A stretch of 64,000 nucleotides of DNA, taken from positions 18,925-82,924 of the forward strand of contig CBFGRV010000011.1 of NCBI GenBank assembly GCA_965651265.1, in the 5' to 3' direction. The position numbers and the translations under genes were made by a program. This stretch comes from CBFGRV01 sp965651265 (lineage in GTDB: Bacteria > Bacteroidota > Rhodothermia > Rhodothermales > VXPQ01). Numbering within the stretch: the first letter of the stretch is position 1; each line of letters opens with the position of its first letter. The notes under the pieces were generated by a model. The model was not told the DNA's origin. It saw only the letters and a list, made by a program, of their open reading frames with translations, and made no database searches. Shown here one piece after another: positions 1 through 8,628 of this stretch.

Positions 1-2726
1 TTCTCCTCGGGCAGCACGACTTCTACCAGGAGATCTTCCAACACCTGAACATCCCGTACCAGCCGTTCAAACTCTCGACCGACACCACGCCGCAGCTTGG
101 CAAGGGGGAGAGCCGGGACGAGATGGACATGGTGCACAAGCAGGCGAGCGTGCTGCAGTTCATCCGCGCCTACCGGGTACGTGGCCACCTGCAGTCCGAC
201 GTGAATCCGCTCGGCATCAACTGGGTCTCGCATCCCGAGTTGGATCCGGCGCAGTATGGCCTCACGATATGGGACCTCGATCGGGAGTTTCTGACCGGCG
301 GCCTGGGGGGGAAGGACGTGCTCCCGCTCAGAGAAATCATCGAGATCCTGCGGAATACCTATACGCGGAAGGTCGGGATCGAATACATGCACATCTCCGA
401 TCCCGAGGAGAAGCGCTGGCTGCAGGAGCGAATCGAGCCCGTCCGCTGCGAAGAACCCATTCCTCCGGAAGCCAAACGGAGGATCTTGCAGAAGCTCAAT
501 TCCGCTGAGGCCTTCGAGCGATTCATCCACACGAAGTACATCGGGCACAAGCGGTTCTCACTGGAGGGCGCCGAGTCGGTCATACCGATGCTCGATTGGA
601 TGCTCTCCGACGCCGCGGAGCAGGAGGTCGATGAGGTCGTGATCGGGATGGCTCACCGCGGACGGCTCAATGTGCTGGCCAACATCTTGAACAAGCCGTA
701 CGAGGCGATCTTCGCGGAGTTTGAGGGCAACATCGACCCGAACACGACGCAGGGGTCGGGCGATGTGAAGTACCACCTGGGCGCGAGGGGAGAACACGAA
801 TCGCCGACCGGCGCCAGGGTGAAGTTGACGCTCGCGTCCAACCCGAGCCACCTCGAGGCCGTAAACCCGATCGTCGAAGGCATGGTGCGCGCGAAGCAGG
901 AGCTCCTCCGGGCCAAAGCAGGGCATGCCCCGGGCGGAGACTATCTGGATGCCGTGATTCCCGTGCTCATCCACGGAGACGCCGCCTTCGCAGGCCAGGG
1001 CGTGGTGACGGAGACGCTCAATCTGAGCCAGCTGCGCGGATACAAGACCGGCGGGACGATCCACATCATCATCAATAATCAGATCGGCTTCACGACGACT
1101 CCGTCGGATGCGCGAAGCTCGACGTATGCCACCGATGTGGCCCGGACCATCCAGGCCCCCATCTTCCACGTGAATGGCGACGACCCGGAGGCGTGTGTCC
1201 GCGTTGCCCGTCTCGCACTCGATTATCGCAACGTCTTCAATAAGGACGTCGTGATTGACATGCTCTGCTACCGCGTGCACGGGCACAATGAGGCCGACGA
1301 GCCTACCTACACGCAGCCGTTGCTCTACAAGATCATCGAGCAGAAACGCTCGCCGCGCAAACTGTACACGGAGACGCTGCTCCGGCGCGGGGAGATGGAG
1401 CCGGATGAGGCCGAGCAGATGCTCGATGACTACCGCAATCGCCTGCAGGAGGCCTTCGACCGCACGAGAGAGCTCGATTCCAAGGTGGCCATCGAGCAAT
1501 TCGATCTTCTGCGGGAGAAACACTCCGCGACAACGGAGCTCATCGACGTCGACACGGCCGCGAAGCCCGAGGATCTTGAGGCGACGGTGCGTGCCCTGGT
1601 CGATTTGCCGGAGGACTTCCACGTCCACAAGAAGCTCATCCGCCAGTTCGAGCGTCGCGAAAAGTTGTACTACGAGGAGAAGAAGATCGATTGGGCGTTC
1701 GCTGAGGCGCTCGCTTTCGGCTCGCTTCTTCTCGAGGGCAGAACGGTGCGTCTGAGCGGCCAGGACTCGCGTCGCGGCACCTTTAGCCAGCGGCACGCCG
1801 TGCTCTACGACCAGGAAACGGGCGAGGAGTACATTCCGCTAAACAACATCCGCGAGCCGCAAGCGAAGCTGTTGATTTACGACAGCCTGCTCTCGGAATA
1901 CGCGGTCTGCGGCTTCGAGTACGGCTACTCCGTTGCCGATCCAGATGCGCTCGTTCTGTGGGAGGCACAGTTTGGCGACTTCGCGAACGGCGCGCAGATC
2001 GTGTTCGACCAATTCCTCTCCGCCGCGGAGGAGAAGTGGGGACAGCGCAGCAGCCTCGTGCTGCTGCTCCCGCACGGATATGAAGGCCAGGGCCCGGAGC
2101 ACTCTTCGGCGCGCCTGGAGCGATTCCTGCAGATGTGCGCGGAGGAGAACATGATCGTCGGTAACTTCACCACGCCGGCGAACTATTTCCATGCTCTGCG
2201 ACGTCAGGTGATTCGGGACGTGCGTAAACCGCTCGTCGTGATGGCCCCCAAGAGCCTGTTGCGGCATCCCGACGTCGTTTCGACCCCGGAAGACCTTACC
2301 GAGGGCGCTTTCCAGAAGGTCATTCCTGCCAGCGCAGAGCCGTCGGCCGCCACCCGGCTCATATTCTGCAGCGGCAAGGTCTACTACGATCTAAGGGAAG
2401 GGTTGAAGGATGTCGAGAATCCCGACGTGGCGATCGTGCGAGTGGAGCAATTCTATCCTTTCCCGGAGACGGAATTGCGGGCCGAGTTGGAGCGATTCCG
2501 CGACGTGGAGGATGTAGTCTGGGTGCAGGAGGAGCCGGAGAACATGGGCGCATGGAGCTTCATGCGTTACCGAATCGATGACATGCTGGAAGAGCTGCAT
2601 GGCGACTGCAGCCGCCGCATCAAGTACATCGGTCGGCCGGCAAGCGCCAGCACCGCCACCGGAAGTACCCGACTGCATCAGAAGAGCCAGGAACAGATCA
2701 TCGCGAAGGCTCTGCGACGGGAATGA
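1..2726 (+). CDS. odhA: 2-oxoglutarate dehydrogenase E1, probably E2-E1 fused (OdhA/Kgd type); 5' truncated
   Basis: This ThDP-dependent enzyme decarboxylates 2-oxoglutarate in the TCA cycle. The first ATG is at 123, but the frame is open to the window edge, and the 40 codons before that ATG (QHDFYQEIFQHLNIPYQPFK and on) read like the linker after the succinyltransferase domain in actinobacterial Kgd/OdhA. The gene is therefore likely a fused E2-E1 protein whose E2 part lies upstream. Within E1 I see HRGRLNVLANIL, the ThDP site GDAAFAGQG...NNQIGFTTTPSDARS, and the C-terminal transketolase-like part with PHGYEGQGPEHSSARLERFL. The end is intact (TGA at 2724-2726). E1 identity is certain. The fusion is inferred from the linker only, since no lipoyl or catalytic E2 sequence is in view. 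Confidence 0.93.
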   Translation, partial: LLGQHDFYQEIFQHLNIPYQPFKLSTDTTPQLGKGESRDEMDMVHKQASVLQFIRAYRVRGHLQSDVNPLGINWVSHPELDPAQYGLTIWDLDREFLTGGLGGKDVLPLREIIEILRNTYTRKVGIEYMHISDPEEKRWLQERIEPVRCEEPIPPEAKRRILQKLNSAEAFERFIHTKYIGHKRFSLEGAESVIPMLDWMLSDAAEQEVDEVVIGMAHRGRLNVLANILNKPYEAIFAEFEGNIDPNTTQGSGDVKYHLGARGEHESPTGARVKLTLASNPSHLEAVNPIVEGMVRAKQELLRAKAGHAPGGDYLDAVIPVLIHGDAAFAGQGVVTETLNLSQLRGYKTGGTIHIIINNQIGFTTTPSDARSSTYATDVARTIQAPIFHVNGDDPEACVRVARLALDYRNVFNKDVVIDMLCYRVHGHNEADEPTYTQPLLYKIIEQKRSPRKLYTETLLRRGEMEPDEAEQMLDDYRNRLQEAFDRTRELDSKVAIEQFDLLREKHSATTELIDVDTAAKPEDLEATVRALVDLPEDFHVHKKLIRQFERREKLYYEEKKIDWAFAEALAFGSLLLEGRTVRLSGQDSRRGTFSQRHAVLYDQETGEEYIPLNNIREPQAKLLIYDSLLSEYAVCGFEYGYSVADPDALVLWEAQFGDFANGAQIVFDQFLSAAEEKWGQRSSLVLLLPHGYEGQGPEHSSARLERFLQMCAEENMIVGNFTTPANYFHALRRQVIRDVRKPLVVMAPKSLLRHPDVVSTPEDLTEGAFQKVIPASAEPSAATRLIFCSGKVYYDLREGLKDVENPDVAIVRVEQFYPFPETELRAELERFRDVEDVVWVQEEPENMGAWSFMRYRIDDMLEELHGDCSRRIKYIGRPASASTATGSTRLHQKSQEQIIAKALRRE

Positions 2727-2754
2727 TCAAAGAAGATTGATCAAAGGGGCGATC

Positions 2755-2796
2755 AAAAAAGCCGGTCGTGCCTTCGGAAGGAGTCAGCGACCGGCT
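2755..2796 (-). terminator. Intrinsic terminator of rpsU
   Basis: A 9-bp stem (AGCCGGTCG at 2760-2768 with CGACCGGCT at 2788-2796) is preceded on the plus strand by six A at 2755-2760. Read on the minus strand this is a GC-rich hairpin followed by a U run, about 20 bases after the rpsU stop. There is no T run on the plus-strand side, so it should not stop the converging odhA transcript by the same mechanism. Confidence 0.85.
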
Positions 2797-2815
2797 AAAA
2801 CACTGGCCGAAAAAA

Positions 2816-3010
2816 CTAGTAGTTGCGTGAGTGCCGGCGGGCCATGCGGGCAGCTTTCTCACGCGCTACGCGACGTTCCTCAGACGGCTTCGTGTAGGCC
2901 ATATTCGACCGATAGATGCGGAGCACGCGGCTGCGATTCACCGCCCGTTTGAAACGGCGCAGCGCGCGGTCGATCGATTCGTTGTCGCGAACTTTTACTC
3001 CTACTGACAA
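2816..3010 (-). CDS. rpsU: 30S ribosomal protein S21
   Basis: A 64-residue basic protein of the small subunit, near the mRNA-rRNA contact region. The body (SVGVKVRDNESIDRALRRFK, then a long basic helix ending ARMARRHSRNY) is typical S21 and normal in length. The frame is open further upstream, but the protein should start at the TTG at 3008-3010. A strong Shine-Dalgarno (AGGGAGG) lies seven bases before this TTG, and family homology begins at the next codon. The gene is monocistronic, with its own terminator downstream and rdgB divergent upstream. In the leader, CACGTC/GACGTG (3051-3056 and 3066-3071) can form a small stem-loop. Confidence 0.95.
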   Translation of the reverse strand: MSVGVKVRDNESIDRALRRFKRAVNRSRVLRIYRSNMAYTKPSEERRVAREKAARMARRHSRNY

Positions 3011-3136
3011 AATAATCCCTCCCTTGGTGTCAGACCGTTTCCCGGTTGGGCACGTCGAAAATTTTGACGTGCTGAGCATAGTGATACCGAAACTTTCCTT
3101 CCTTGTTTCGCGATGAAGCGGCGTGAATCTCAACCC

Positions 3137-3727
3137 ATGAAGATAATTCTGGCCACTCGGAATCCCGGCAAGATCCAAGAAATGCGCCAGCTTCTAGCCG
3201 GACTGCCCGTGGATCTGATATCAGCCGCCGACCTCGAAACGGCCCCAGACGTCGCCGAAAGTGCAGATACTCTCGAGGGGAATGCCCTCAAGAAGGCGGA
3301 GACTCTGCATCGCATGACCGGGCTCCCCACGCTAGCCGATGATACAGGCCTGGAAGTCGCTGCCCTCGACGGCCAACCCGGCGTGCACTCGGCCAGATAC
3401 GCCGGCCCCACCGCAACAGACCGCGATAACCGCGAAAAATTGCTCCGAATGCTCAACGGGGTCGACAACAGAGCGGCCCGCTTCCGAACCGTCATCGCAT
3501 ACATCGACGACGAGGGGGTACACACGTTCGAAGGCCTGTGTGCAGGTACCATCAGCCACGAGGAGCGCGGGGAAGGTGGCTTCGGGTACGACCCGATTTT
3601 TGTACCGGAAGGGGTAACGCAGACGTTCGCCGAAATGAGCGCCCTCGAAAAGAACCAAATCAGCCATAGGGGCGGTGCGCTCCGTGAGTTCCAGGCCTAT
3701 CTTCGCGAACGACTGGAAACGCCGTAG
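3137..3727 (+). CDS. rdgB: XTP/dITP diphosphatase (RdgB/HAM1 family)
   Basis: Hydrolyses non-canonical purine triphosphates (XTP, dITP, ITP) to monophosphates, keeping deaminated purines out of DNA and RNA. The N-terminus MKIILATRNPGKIQEM is the family nucleotide-binding start, followed by LADDTGLEVAALDGQPGVHSARYAG, GGFGYDPIFVPEG and the C-terminal SHRGGALREF signature. I chose the ATG at 3137 because homology begins there; an in-frame ATG at 3113 would add eight residues with no family counterpart. No clear Shine-Dalgarno precedes it. The TAG stop abuts the ATG of dtd with no gap, so the two are very likely translated from one mRNA. Confidence 0.95.
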   Translation: MKIILATRNPGKIQEMRQLLAGLPVDLISAADLETAPDVAESADTLEGNALKKAETLHRMTGLPTLADDTGLEVAALDGQPGVHSARYAGPTATDRDNREKLLRMLNGVDNRAARFRTVIAYIDDEGVHTFEGLCAGTISHEERGEGGFGYDPIFVPEGVTQTFAEMSALEKNQISHRGGALREFQAYLRERLETP

Positions 3728-4180
3728 ATGGTTGCACTCGTACAACGCGTCAAACGCGCATCCGTCGACGTCGAGGGCGAAACGGTAGGGGAGATCGGGG
3801 CCGGCATGCTGATTCTTCTCGGCGTCCGCGCCGACGATACGACCGCAGAAGCTGCGTGGCTGGCGCGGAAATGTGCGAAACTTCGCATCTTCCCCGATGA
3901 GGCCGGCAAAATGAATGAGTCGCTCATTGATGTAGGCGGCGAAGCGCTCGTTGTCTCGCAGTTCACCCTGTACGGCGATGTGGCAAGAGGCAACCGCCCC
4001 TCCTTCGAGAAGGCCGCCGCTCCAGAGACGGCGGAGGCGCTCTATGAAGCCTTCGTCGAACTGTTGGATGAACAGCTGGGCACGACCGTCAAAACGGGTA
4101 TGTTCGGCGCCATGATGGACGTGCACCTGATCAACGACGGCCCCGTGACCCTCTGGATCGAACGGCTACATTCCTCCTGA
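3728..4180 (+). CDS. dtd: D-aminoacyl-tRNA deacylase
   Basis: Removes D-amino acids and glycine mischarged onto tRNA, a translation quality-control step in the cytoplasm. At 150 residues it has normal Dtd length. It carries both active-site signatures: SQFTLYGD near residue 78 and the cross-dimer motif NDGPVTLWIE near residue 138. It starts on the base after the rdgB stop and is followed two bases later by the amidohydrolase, so rdgB-dtd-amidohydrolase form a compact unit. The first two members are both house-cleaning functions. Confidence 0.96.
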   Translation: MVALVQRVKRASVDVEGETVGEIGAGMLILLGVRADDTTAEAAWLARKCAKLRIFPDEAGKMNESLIDVGGEALVVSQFTLYGDVARGNRPSFEKAAAPETAEALYEAFVELLDEQLGTTVKTGMFGAMMDVHLINDGPVTLWIERLHSS

Positions 4181-4182
4181 AC

Positions 4183-5856
4183 ATGAAACGACTGATACCA
4201 ATCCTTCTGGCGCTCGCTACGACCTATTCAGATGCCATGGCACAGGCGGATTACATCATCCACAACGCCCGGATCTATACGGTCGACGATGCCCTGCCGA
4301 CCGCCGAAGCCATGGCCGTCCGGGGTGAGCGCATCCTAATGCTGGGAAGCGATGAACGGTTGCTTCAAACCTATCCGGATGCGCGCCGAATCGATCTGGA
4401 AGGAAGCGTGGTTATCCCGGGCCTCATCGACGCCCATGCGCACCTCATGGGACGCGCGATGGCCCTCCTCCAGGCAGACCTCGTCGGGACGCGGTCCAAG
4501 AAGGAGGTCATCGAGCGCCTGCAAGAGTTCGCGGAACGACTTCCGCAGGAAGCCTGGCTAACCGGTAGAGGGTGGGATCAGAACGATTGGCCCGAGCAGG
4601 CTTTCCCCACGCGCCAAGACCTCGACGCCGCATTTCCGTCGCGGCCGGTGTGGATACGTCGAATCGATGGCCACGCCGCCTGGGCCAATACGGCTGCTCT
4701 CGAAGCGGCAGGCCTCAACGAAATCCGTTCGGCCGCCGACCCGGAAGGCGGCCGGATCGTTCGGGACGCGAGCGGCGAACCGAGCGGCATCTTCATCGAT
4801 ACGGCCATGCGCCTGGTCGACCGGCACGTTCCTGATCCGGGGCCCGACGAACGGCGCGAGGGCCTCCGACTCGCACTGGAGGAGACAGCCCGATATGGGC
4901 TCACCGGCGTCCACGATGCGGGCATCCCCCTGGAAGATGTCGACGCATACCGAGCCGCAATCGATCGGGGCGAGTTTCCCATCCGCGTGTATGGAATGAT
5001 CGGCGGCGTCGGCCCGACGCTCGATCACTTTTGTCGTGAGGGGCCGATTCTGGGGTACGGGGGCAGGCTGACCGTCCGCGCCGTCAAGCTTTACGCGGAC
5101 GGCGCCCTTGGAAGTCGCGGAGCCGCCCTTCTCGAGCCCTATTCCGACGAGCCCGATACACGCGGCCTTCTTCGTGTGGATGAAGATGCCCTCACCGATG
5201 AGGTGGTTCGCGCCATGTCTTGCGGCTTCCAGGTGGGCACGCACGCGATCGGCGATCGCGCAAATCGCGTCGTCCTCAACGCCTACGAGCGCGCCCTCGA
5301 ACGCCTCGGCACGACCTCCGGCCGGCACCGCATCGAACACGCGCAGATCGTCCATCCGGATGATATCCCGCGGTTCAGAGAGCTGGGCGTCACCGCCTCG
5401 ATGCAGCCCACACATGCAACGAGTGACATGTACTGGGCCGAAGATCGCGTCGGATCGGAGCGCCTGCAAGGGGCCTACGCCTGGCAAACCTTCCTCGACT
5501 ACGGCGTTCGCGTGGCGTTCGGATCCGATTTTCCCGTCGAGGACGTCAATCCGCTCCTCGGATTCTATGCCGCCGTGACCCGGCAGGATGCGGAGGGCTG
5601 GCCGCCGGGTGGATGGCTCCCCCACCAGCGTGTGAGCCGTCTCGAGGCGCTCCGCGGTTTCACCATCGATGCGGCCTACGCGGCGTTTCAGGAACATGAG
5701 GTCGGGTCACTCGAGGCCGGAAAGTACGCCGACTTCGTTGTGCTCTCCGATGACATCCTGACGATCCCTCCCGAGCAGATACTGAATACTCGCGTGATCG
5801 CCACCTACCTCTCCGGAGAAAGGATCTATCATGTAGACGAATCTACCCGTCCCTGA
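4183..5856 (+). CDS. Exported amidohydrolase, YtcJ-like (amidohydrolase 3 family)
   Basis: A 557-residue metal-dependent hydrolase that probably acts outside the cytoplasm. The first 20 residues (MKRLIPILLALATTYSDAMA) look like a signal peptide. Family landmarks follow in order: GLIDAHAHLMG (first metal-binding His pair, about residue 84), KLYADGALGSRGAAL, HAIGDRANRVVLNAYERALE, HRIEHAQIVHPDD, and GSDFPVEDVNP with the late catalytic Asp. The C-terminal strands (GSLEAGKYADFVVLSDD) rebuild the composite domain. Relatives act on amide, formamide or urea-like bonds of diverse molecules, so the substrate cannot be read from sequence. It lies two bases after dtd. Confidence 0.9.
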   Translation: MKRLIPILLALATTYSDAMAQADYIIHNARIYTVDDALPTAEAMAVRGERILMLGSDERLLQTYPDARRIDLEGSVVIPGLIDAHAHLMGRAMALLQADLVGTRSKKEVIERLQEFAERLPQEAWLTGRGWDQNDWPEQAFPTRQDLDAAFPSRPVWIRRIDGHAAWANTAALEAAGLNEIRSAADPEGGRIVRDASGEPSGIFIDTAMRLVDRHVPDPGPDERREGLRLALEETARYGLTGVHDAGIPLEDVDAYRAAIDRGEFPIRVYGMIGGVGPTLDHFCREGPILGYGGRLTVRAVKLYADGALGSRGAALLEPYSDEPDTRGLLRVDEDALTDEVVRAMSCGFQVGTHAIGDRANRVVLNAYERALERLGTTSGRHRIEHAQIVHPDDIPRFRELGVTASMQPTHATSDMYWAEDRVGSERLQGAYAWQTFLDYGVRVAFGSDFPVEDVNPLLGFYAAVTRQDAEGWPPGGWLPHQRVSRLEALRGFTIDAAYAAFQEHEVGSLEAGKYADFVVLSDDILTIPPEQILNTRVIATYLSGERIYHVDESTRP

Positions 5857-5935
5857 TTCTTGCTGATGGTGAGTCGCCCTGCTATCTTCGCATACGCTTG
5901 AAGTTAGGTACAAAGACCGAAGACCCTGGACCGTT

Positions 5936-6436
5936 ATGACCGATTCCCCGACGCTGACACACGTGAACCCCAAGGGGGGTGTGCAGATGGTCGATGTGGG
6001 CGAAAAGCCGGACACCGTCCGAACTGCGCTGGCTTTTGGACGCGTGCTACTGACCGAGCCGGTTTTCCATGCGATTCGCGAGAAGGACGTCCCCAAGGGG
6101 GATGTGCTGGGTGTGGCGCAGATCGCCGGGATCATGGGCGCGAAGCAGACGAGCAAGCTGATCCCACTCTGCCACGATCTCCATCTCAAAGGGGTTGATG
6201 TCGAGCTTGCTTTGAACGAGGCGGACCACTCTGTTGAAATCCGGGCGTACGCGAAAAGCGTTGGCAAAACGGGCGTGGAGATGGAATCGCTCACGGCCGT
6301 CTCGATTGCTGCGCTGACGATCTATGACATGTGCAAGTCGATGTCCAAGGACCTGCGCATCAGCGACATCCACCTGCTGGCCAAGACGGGCGGCCTCAGC
6401 GGCGATTATCGCAAACCGATGGTCGGCGAAGAGTGA
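5936..6436 (+). CDS. moaC: Cyclic pyranopterin monophosphate synthase
   Basis: Converts 3',8-cyclo-7,8-dihydro-GTP to cyclic pyranopterin monophosphate in molybdenum cofactor synthesis. At 166 residues it has typical length, and the signatures are present: LIPLCHDLHLKGVDVEL, GVEMESLTAVSIAALTIYDMCK, and a C-terminal LLAKTGGLSGDYRKP. No other moa gene is in the window, so the rest of the pathway must lie elsewhere. It is 79 bases after the amidohydrolase and 104 before floA. Confidence 0.97.
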   Translation: MTDSPTLTHVNPKGGVQMVDVGEKPDTVRTALAFGRVLLTEPVFHAIREKDVPKGDVLGVAQIAGIMGAKQTSKLIPLCHDLHLKGVDVELALNEADHSVEIRAYAKSVGKTGVEMESLTAVSIAALTIYDMCKSMSKDLRISDIHLLAKTGGLSGDYRKPMVGEE

Positions 6437-6540
6437 TCGCGCAGCGACGAAAGGGCCTTTGGCCTTGCACTGCAACCGAACCGGGGCGGGGCACGTCGAC
6501 AACAACCTGAACAGCCCACACCGCGAATCGGACGATAATT

Positions 6541-7527
6541 ATGGATGCCTTGATCACCACGACCGGTCTGCTCCTCATTGCGCTGGTCGTTTTCTTTCTC
6601 ATCCTCTTCCTGTACTTCGTGCCGGTAGGCCTCTGGGTGACGGCCTATTTCTCGGGGGTTCGCGTGAAGCTGGTGCGCGATCTCGTCGGAATGCGGTTGC
6701 GGAAAGTTCCACCTGCTACGATTATCAAGCCGTTGATCACGGCCCACAAAGCGGGAATCCACGTCGACACACCCATGCTCGAGGCCCACTATCTGGCAGG
6801 CGGCAACGTGCAAAAAGTGGTCAACGCACTTATCTCGGCGGATAAGGCCAACATCGATTTGACCTTTGAGCGGGCTACGGCCATCGACCTCGCCGGTCGC
6901 GATGTCTTTGAGGCCGTGCAGGTGTCTGTCAATCCCAAGGTCATCGAAACGCCCGCCGTGTCCGCAGTGGCCAAGGACGGCATCCAGGTTCGGGCCATCG
7001 CGCGGGTTACCGTCCGGGCCAATATCGAGCGGCTGGTCGGCGGTGCGGGCGAAGAGACGATCATCGCGCGCGTTGGAGAAGGCATCGTCTCCACCATCGG
7101 CTCGTCGGAAACACACGCTCTCGTACTCGAAAATCCCGATTCCATCTCCAAGGTCGTCCTGTCGAAGGGTCTCGATTCGGGTACGGCCTTCGAAATCCTG
7201 TCGATCGATATTGCGGATGTCGATGTAGGAGAAAATATCGGCGCGAAGTTGCAGACCGATCAGGCCGAGGCGGATCTGCAGGTCGCACGCGCCAAGGCCG
7301 AGGAGCGCCGGGCATCCGCCGTCGCCCGCGAGCAGGAGATGCGTGCCGCCGTTCAGGAGCAGCGTGCAAAGGTGGTGGCCGCCGAAGCAGAGGTCCCGAA
7401 GGCACTGGCCGAGGCGCTTAGATCCGGAAATATGGGTGTTCTCGACTACTACAACCTTCGCAACATCGAGGCCGATACCAGCATGAGGCGTTCGATCGGT
7501 GGTGAGAGAGAAACGCCCGAGCCATAG
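6541..7527 (+). CDS. floA: Flotillin-like protein FloA
   Basis: A 328-residue membrane-associated scaffold protein of the FloA (YqfA) family, which organises functional membrane microdomains. It has one hydrophobic N-terminal segment (about residues 5-31), then the SPFH-like core (KVPPATIIKPLITAHKAGI; SVNPKVIETPAVSAVAKDGI; VRANIERLVGGAGEETIIARVGEG), and a helical Ala/Glu-rich coiled-coil near 235-290. The length matches the family. It is followed after 12 bases by an uncharacterised gene and then tag, so the three may be co-transcribed. Confidence 0.95.
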   Translation: MDALITTTGLLLIALVVFFLILFLYFVPVGLWVTAYFSGVRVKLVRDLVGMRLRKVPPATIIKPLITAHKAGIHVDTPMLEAHYLAGGNVQKVVNALISADKANIDLTFERATAIDLAGRDVFEAVQVSVNPKVIETPAVSAVAKDGIQVRAIARVTVRANIERLVGGAGEETIIARVGEGIVSTIGSSETHALVLENPDSISKVVLSKGLDSGTAFEILSIDIADVDVGENIGAKLQTDQAEADLQVARAKAEERRASAVAREQEMRAAVQEQRAKVVAAEAEVPKALAEALRSGNMGVLDYYNLRNIEADTSMRRSIGGERETPEP

Positions 7528-7539
7528 TCGCCAGAATTC

Positions 7540-8088
7540 ATGACGAGCGAACGCACGGCCCGCTTCGTCACCTTCGCGACACTCGGCGTTCTAAGCGTAA
7601 CACAGGAGCTGGCGGGTGCCGTGCTGGCTGATGTGGATGGCGCCGAGCCGGACGTCGTGGCCGAAGAGACCCTGTGCCTTGTAGCTACCGCCACGGCGCG
7701 CGCCACCGAGGTGGGGCTGGCCGGCGATCCGGATGGCGCGGCTCTCGTTGCCCGCGCGATGCTCGATCTGCCGTTCGCCTACCACGATTACCTGCTCGGC
7801 TCGGAGATGATCGCACGCAACGATCGCACCTTTGTTGAAGTGGGCGAAGTGGTCTATCGCCGGCTACAGCGCAAACTGGAGTTCTACCAGGCGCATCTCG
7901 CCGCAGGGCGCTTTCCCGGGAAAAGGATTTTGAGCGACAAGATGGATCTCTGGATGGGCCGGGTGAGCCCGCCGAAACTTCCCGAGATGCCGACGGAGCG
8001 CCTGCGGAGGCTCGGGCTGGTCACGCCGCTCGAGACCCATCTGAGACTCGTGCTCTCCTATGGCAAGAGCGAGACGGAATTGATGTGA
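7540..8088 (+). CDS. Uncharacterised protein, 182 aa
   Basis: I do not recognise the family. The protein looks soluble, with no signal peptide or membrane segment. It has an Ala/Glu-rich N-terminal half and a basic C-terminal half (YRRLQRKLEFYQAHLAAGRF, then PPKLPEMPTERLRRLGL). It starts 12 bases after floA, and its last codons contain the GTG start of tag (4-base overlap GTGA). Its position within a tightly packed unit with normal composition argues that it is a real gene. Confidence 0.75.
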   Translation: MTSERTARFVTFATLGVLSVTQELAGAVLADVDGAEPDVVAEETLCLVATATARATEVGLAGDPDGAALVARAMLDLPFAYHDYLLGSEMIARNDRTFVEVGEVVYRRLQRKLEFYQAHLAAGRFPGKRILSDKMDLWMGRVSPPKLPEMPTERLRRLGLVTPLETHLRLVLSYGKSETELM

Positions 8089-8621
8089 GCAGCTATTGCG
8101 ACTACGCCCCGACCGACCCCATCCACGCCTCCTATCATGCCGAGGAATACGGCTTCCCTATCCGGGATGACCGCCGCCTGTTCGAACGCCTCATCCTGGA
8201 GATCAATCAAGCCGGCCTCTCATGGGCGACCGTGCTTAGAAAGAGGGACGGATTTCGCCGGGCCTATGCAGATTTCGATGTCGACACCGTTGCGGCGTTC
8301 GAGGACGAAGACCGCGCGCGGCTGCTCGCCGATCCAGGCATCATTCGCAATCGATTGAAGGTGAACGCAGCCGTCACCAACGCCCGCCGGATCATCGAGA
8401 TTCGGTCCACGCATGGCTCGTTCGCCGAGTGGCTGGATCATCATCATCCCATACCCAGGGAGGAGTGGGTGAAAGTCTTTAGGCGCAACTTTGTGTTCGT
8501 GGGGGGAGAGATCGTGGGCGAATTTCTGATGAGCACCGGATACTTACCGGGAGCTCATCGGCCGGATTGCCCGGTTTTCGAACGGATCCGTGCGACGAAC
8601 CCGCCCTGGCTCCAGGTCTGA
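8085..8621 (+). CDS. tag: DNA-3-methyladenine glycosylase I (Tag family)
   Basis: Excises N3-methyladenine from alkylated DNA as the first step of base excision repair. Family features visible: CDYAPTDPIHASYHAEEYG at the start, the substrate-pocket segment LILEINQAGLSWATVLRKRD with the conserved Glu, DPGIIRNRLKVNAAVTNAR, and FVGGEIVGEFLMSTGYL. Residues matching the Tag zinc site (Cys5, His17, then His and Cys in HRPDCP at the C-terminus) are present. The start is a GTG at 8085, overlapping the TGA of the preceding gene by four bases, which suggests coupling. It converges with the CNNM-type gene seven bases away. Confidence 0.92.
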   Translation: MSSYCDYAPTDPIHASYHAEEYGFPIRDDRRLFERLILEINQAGLSWATVLRKRDGFRRAYADFDVDTVAAFEDEDRARLLADPGIIRNRLKVNAAVTNARRIIEIRSTHGSFAEWLDHHHPIPREEWVKVFRRNFVFVGGEIVGEFLMSTGYLPGAHRPDCPVFERIRATNPPWLQV

Positions 8622-8628
8622 TGCGTTC

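Noticed and set aside
558..1796. 412-codon open frame antisense to odhA
   Set aside because: It is the complement of a highly conserved E1 coding region at high GC, with no start signal or recognisable domain; a codon-bias shadow.
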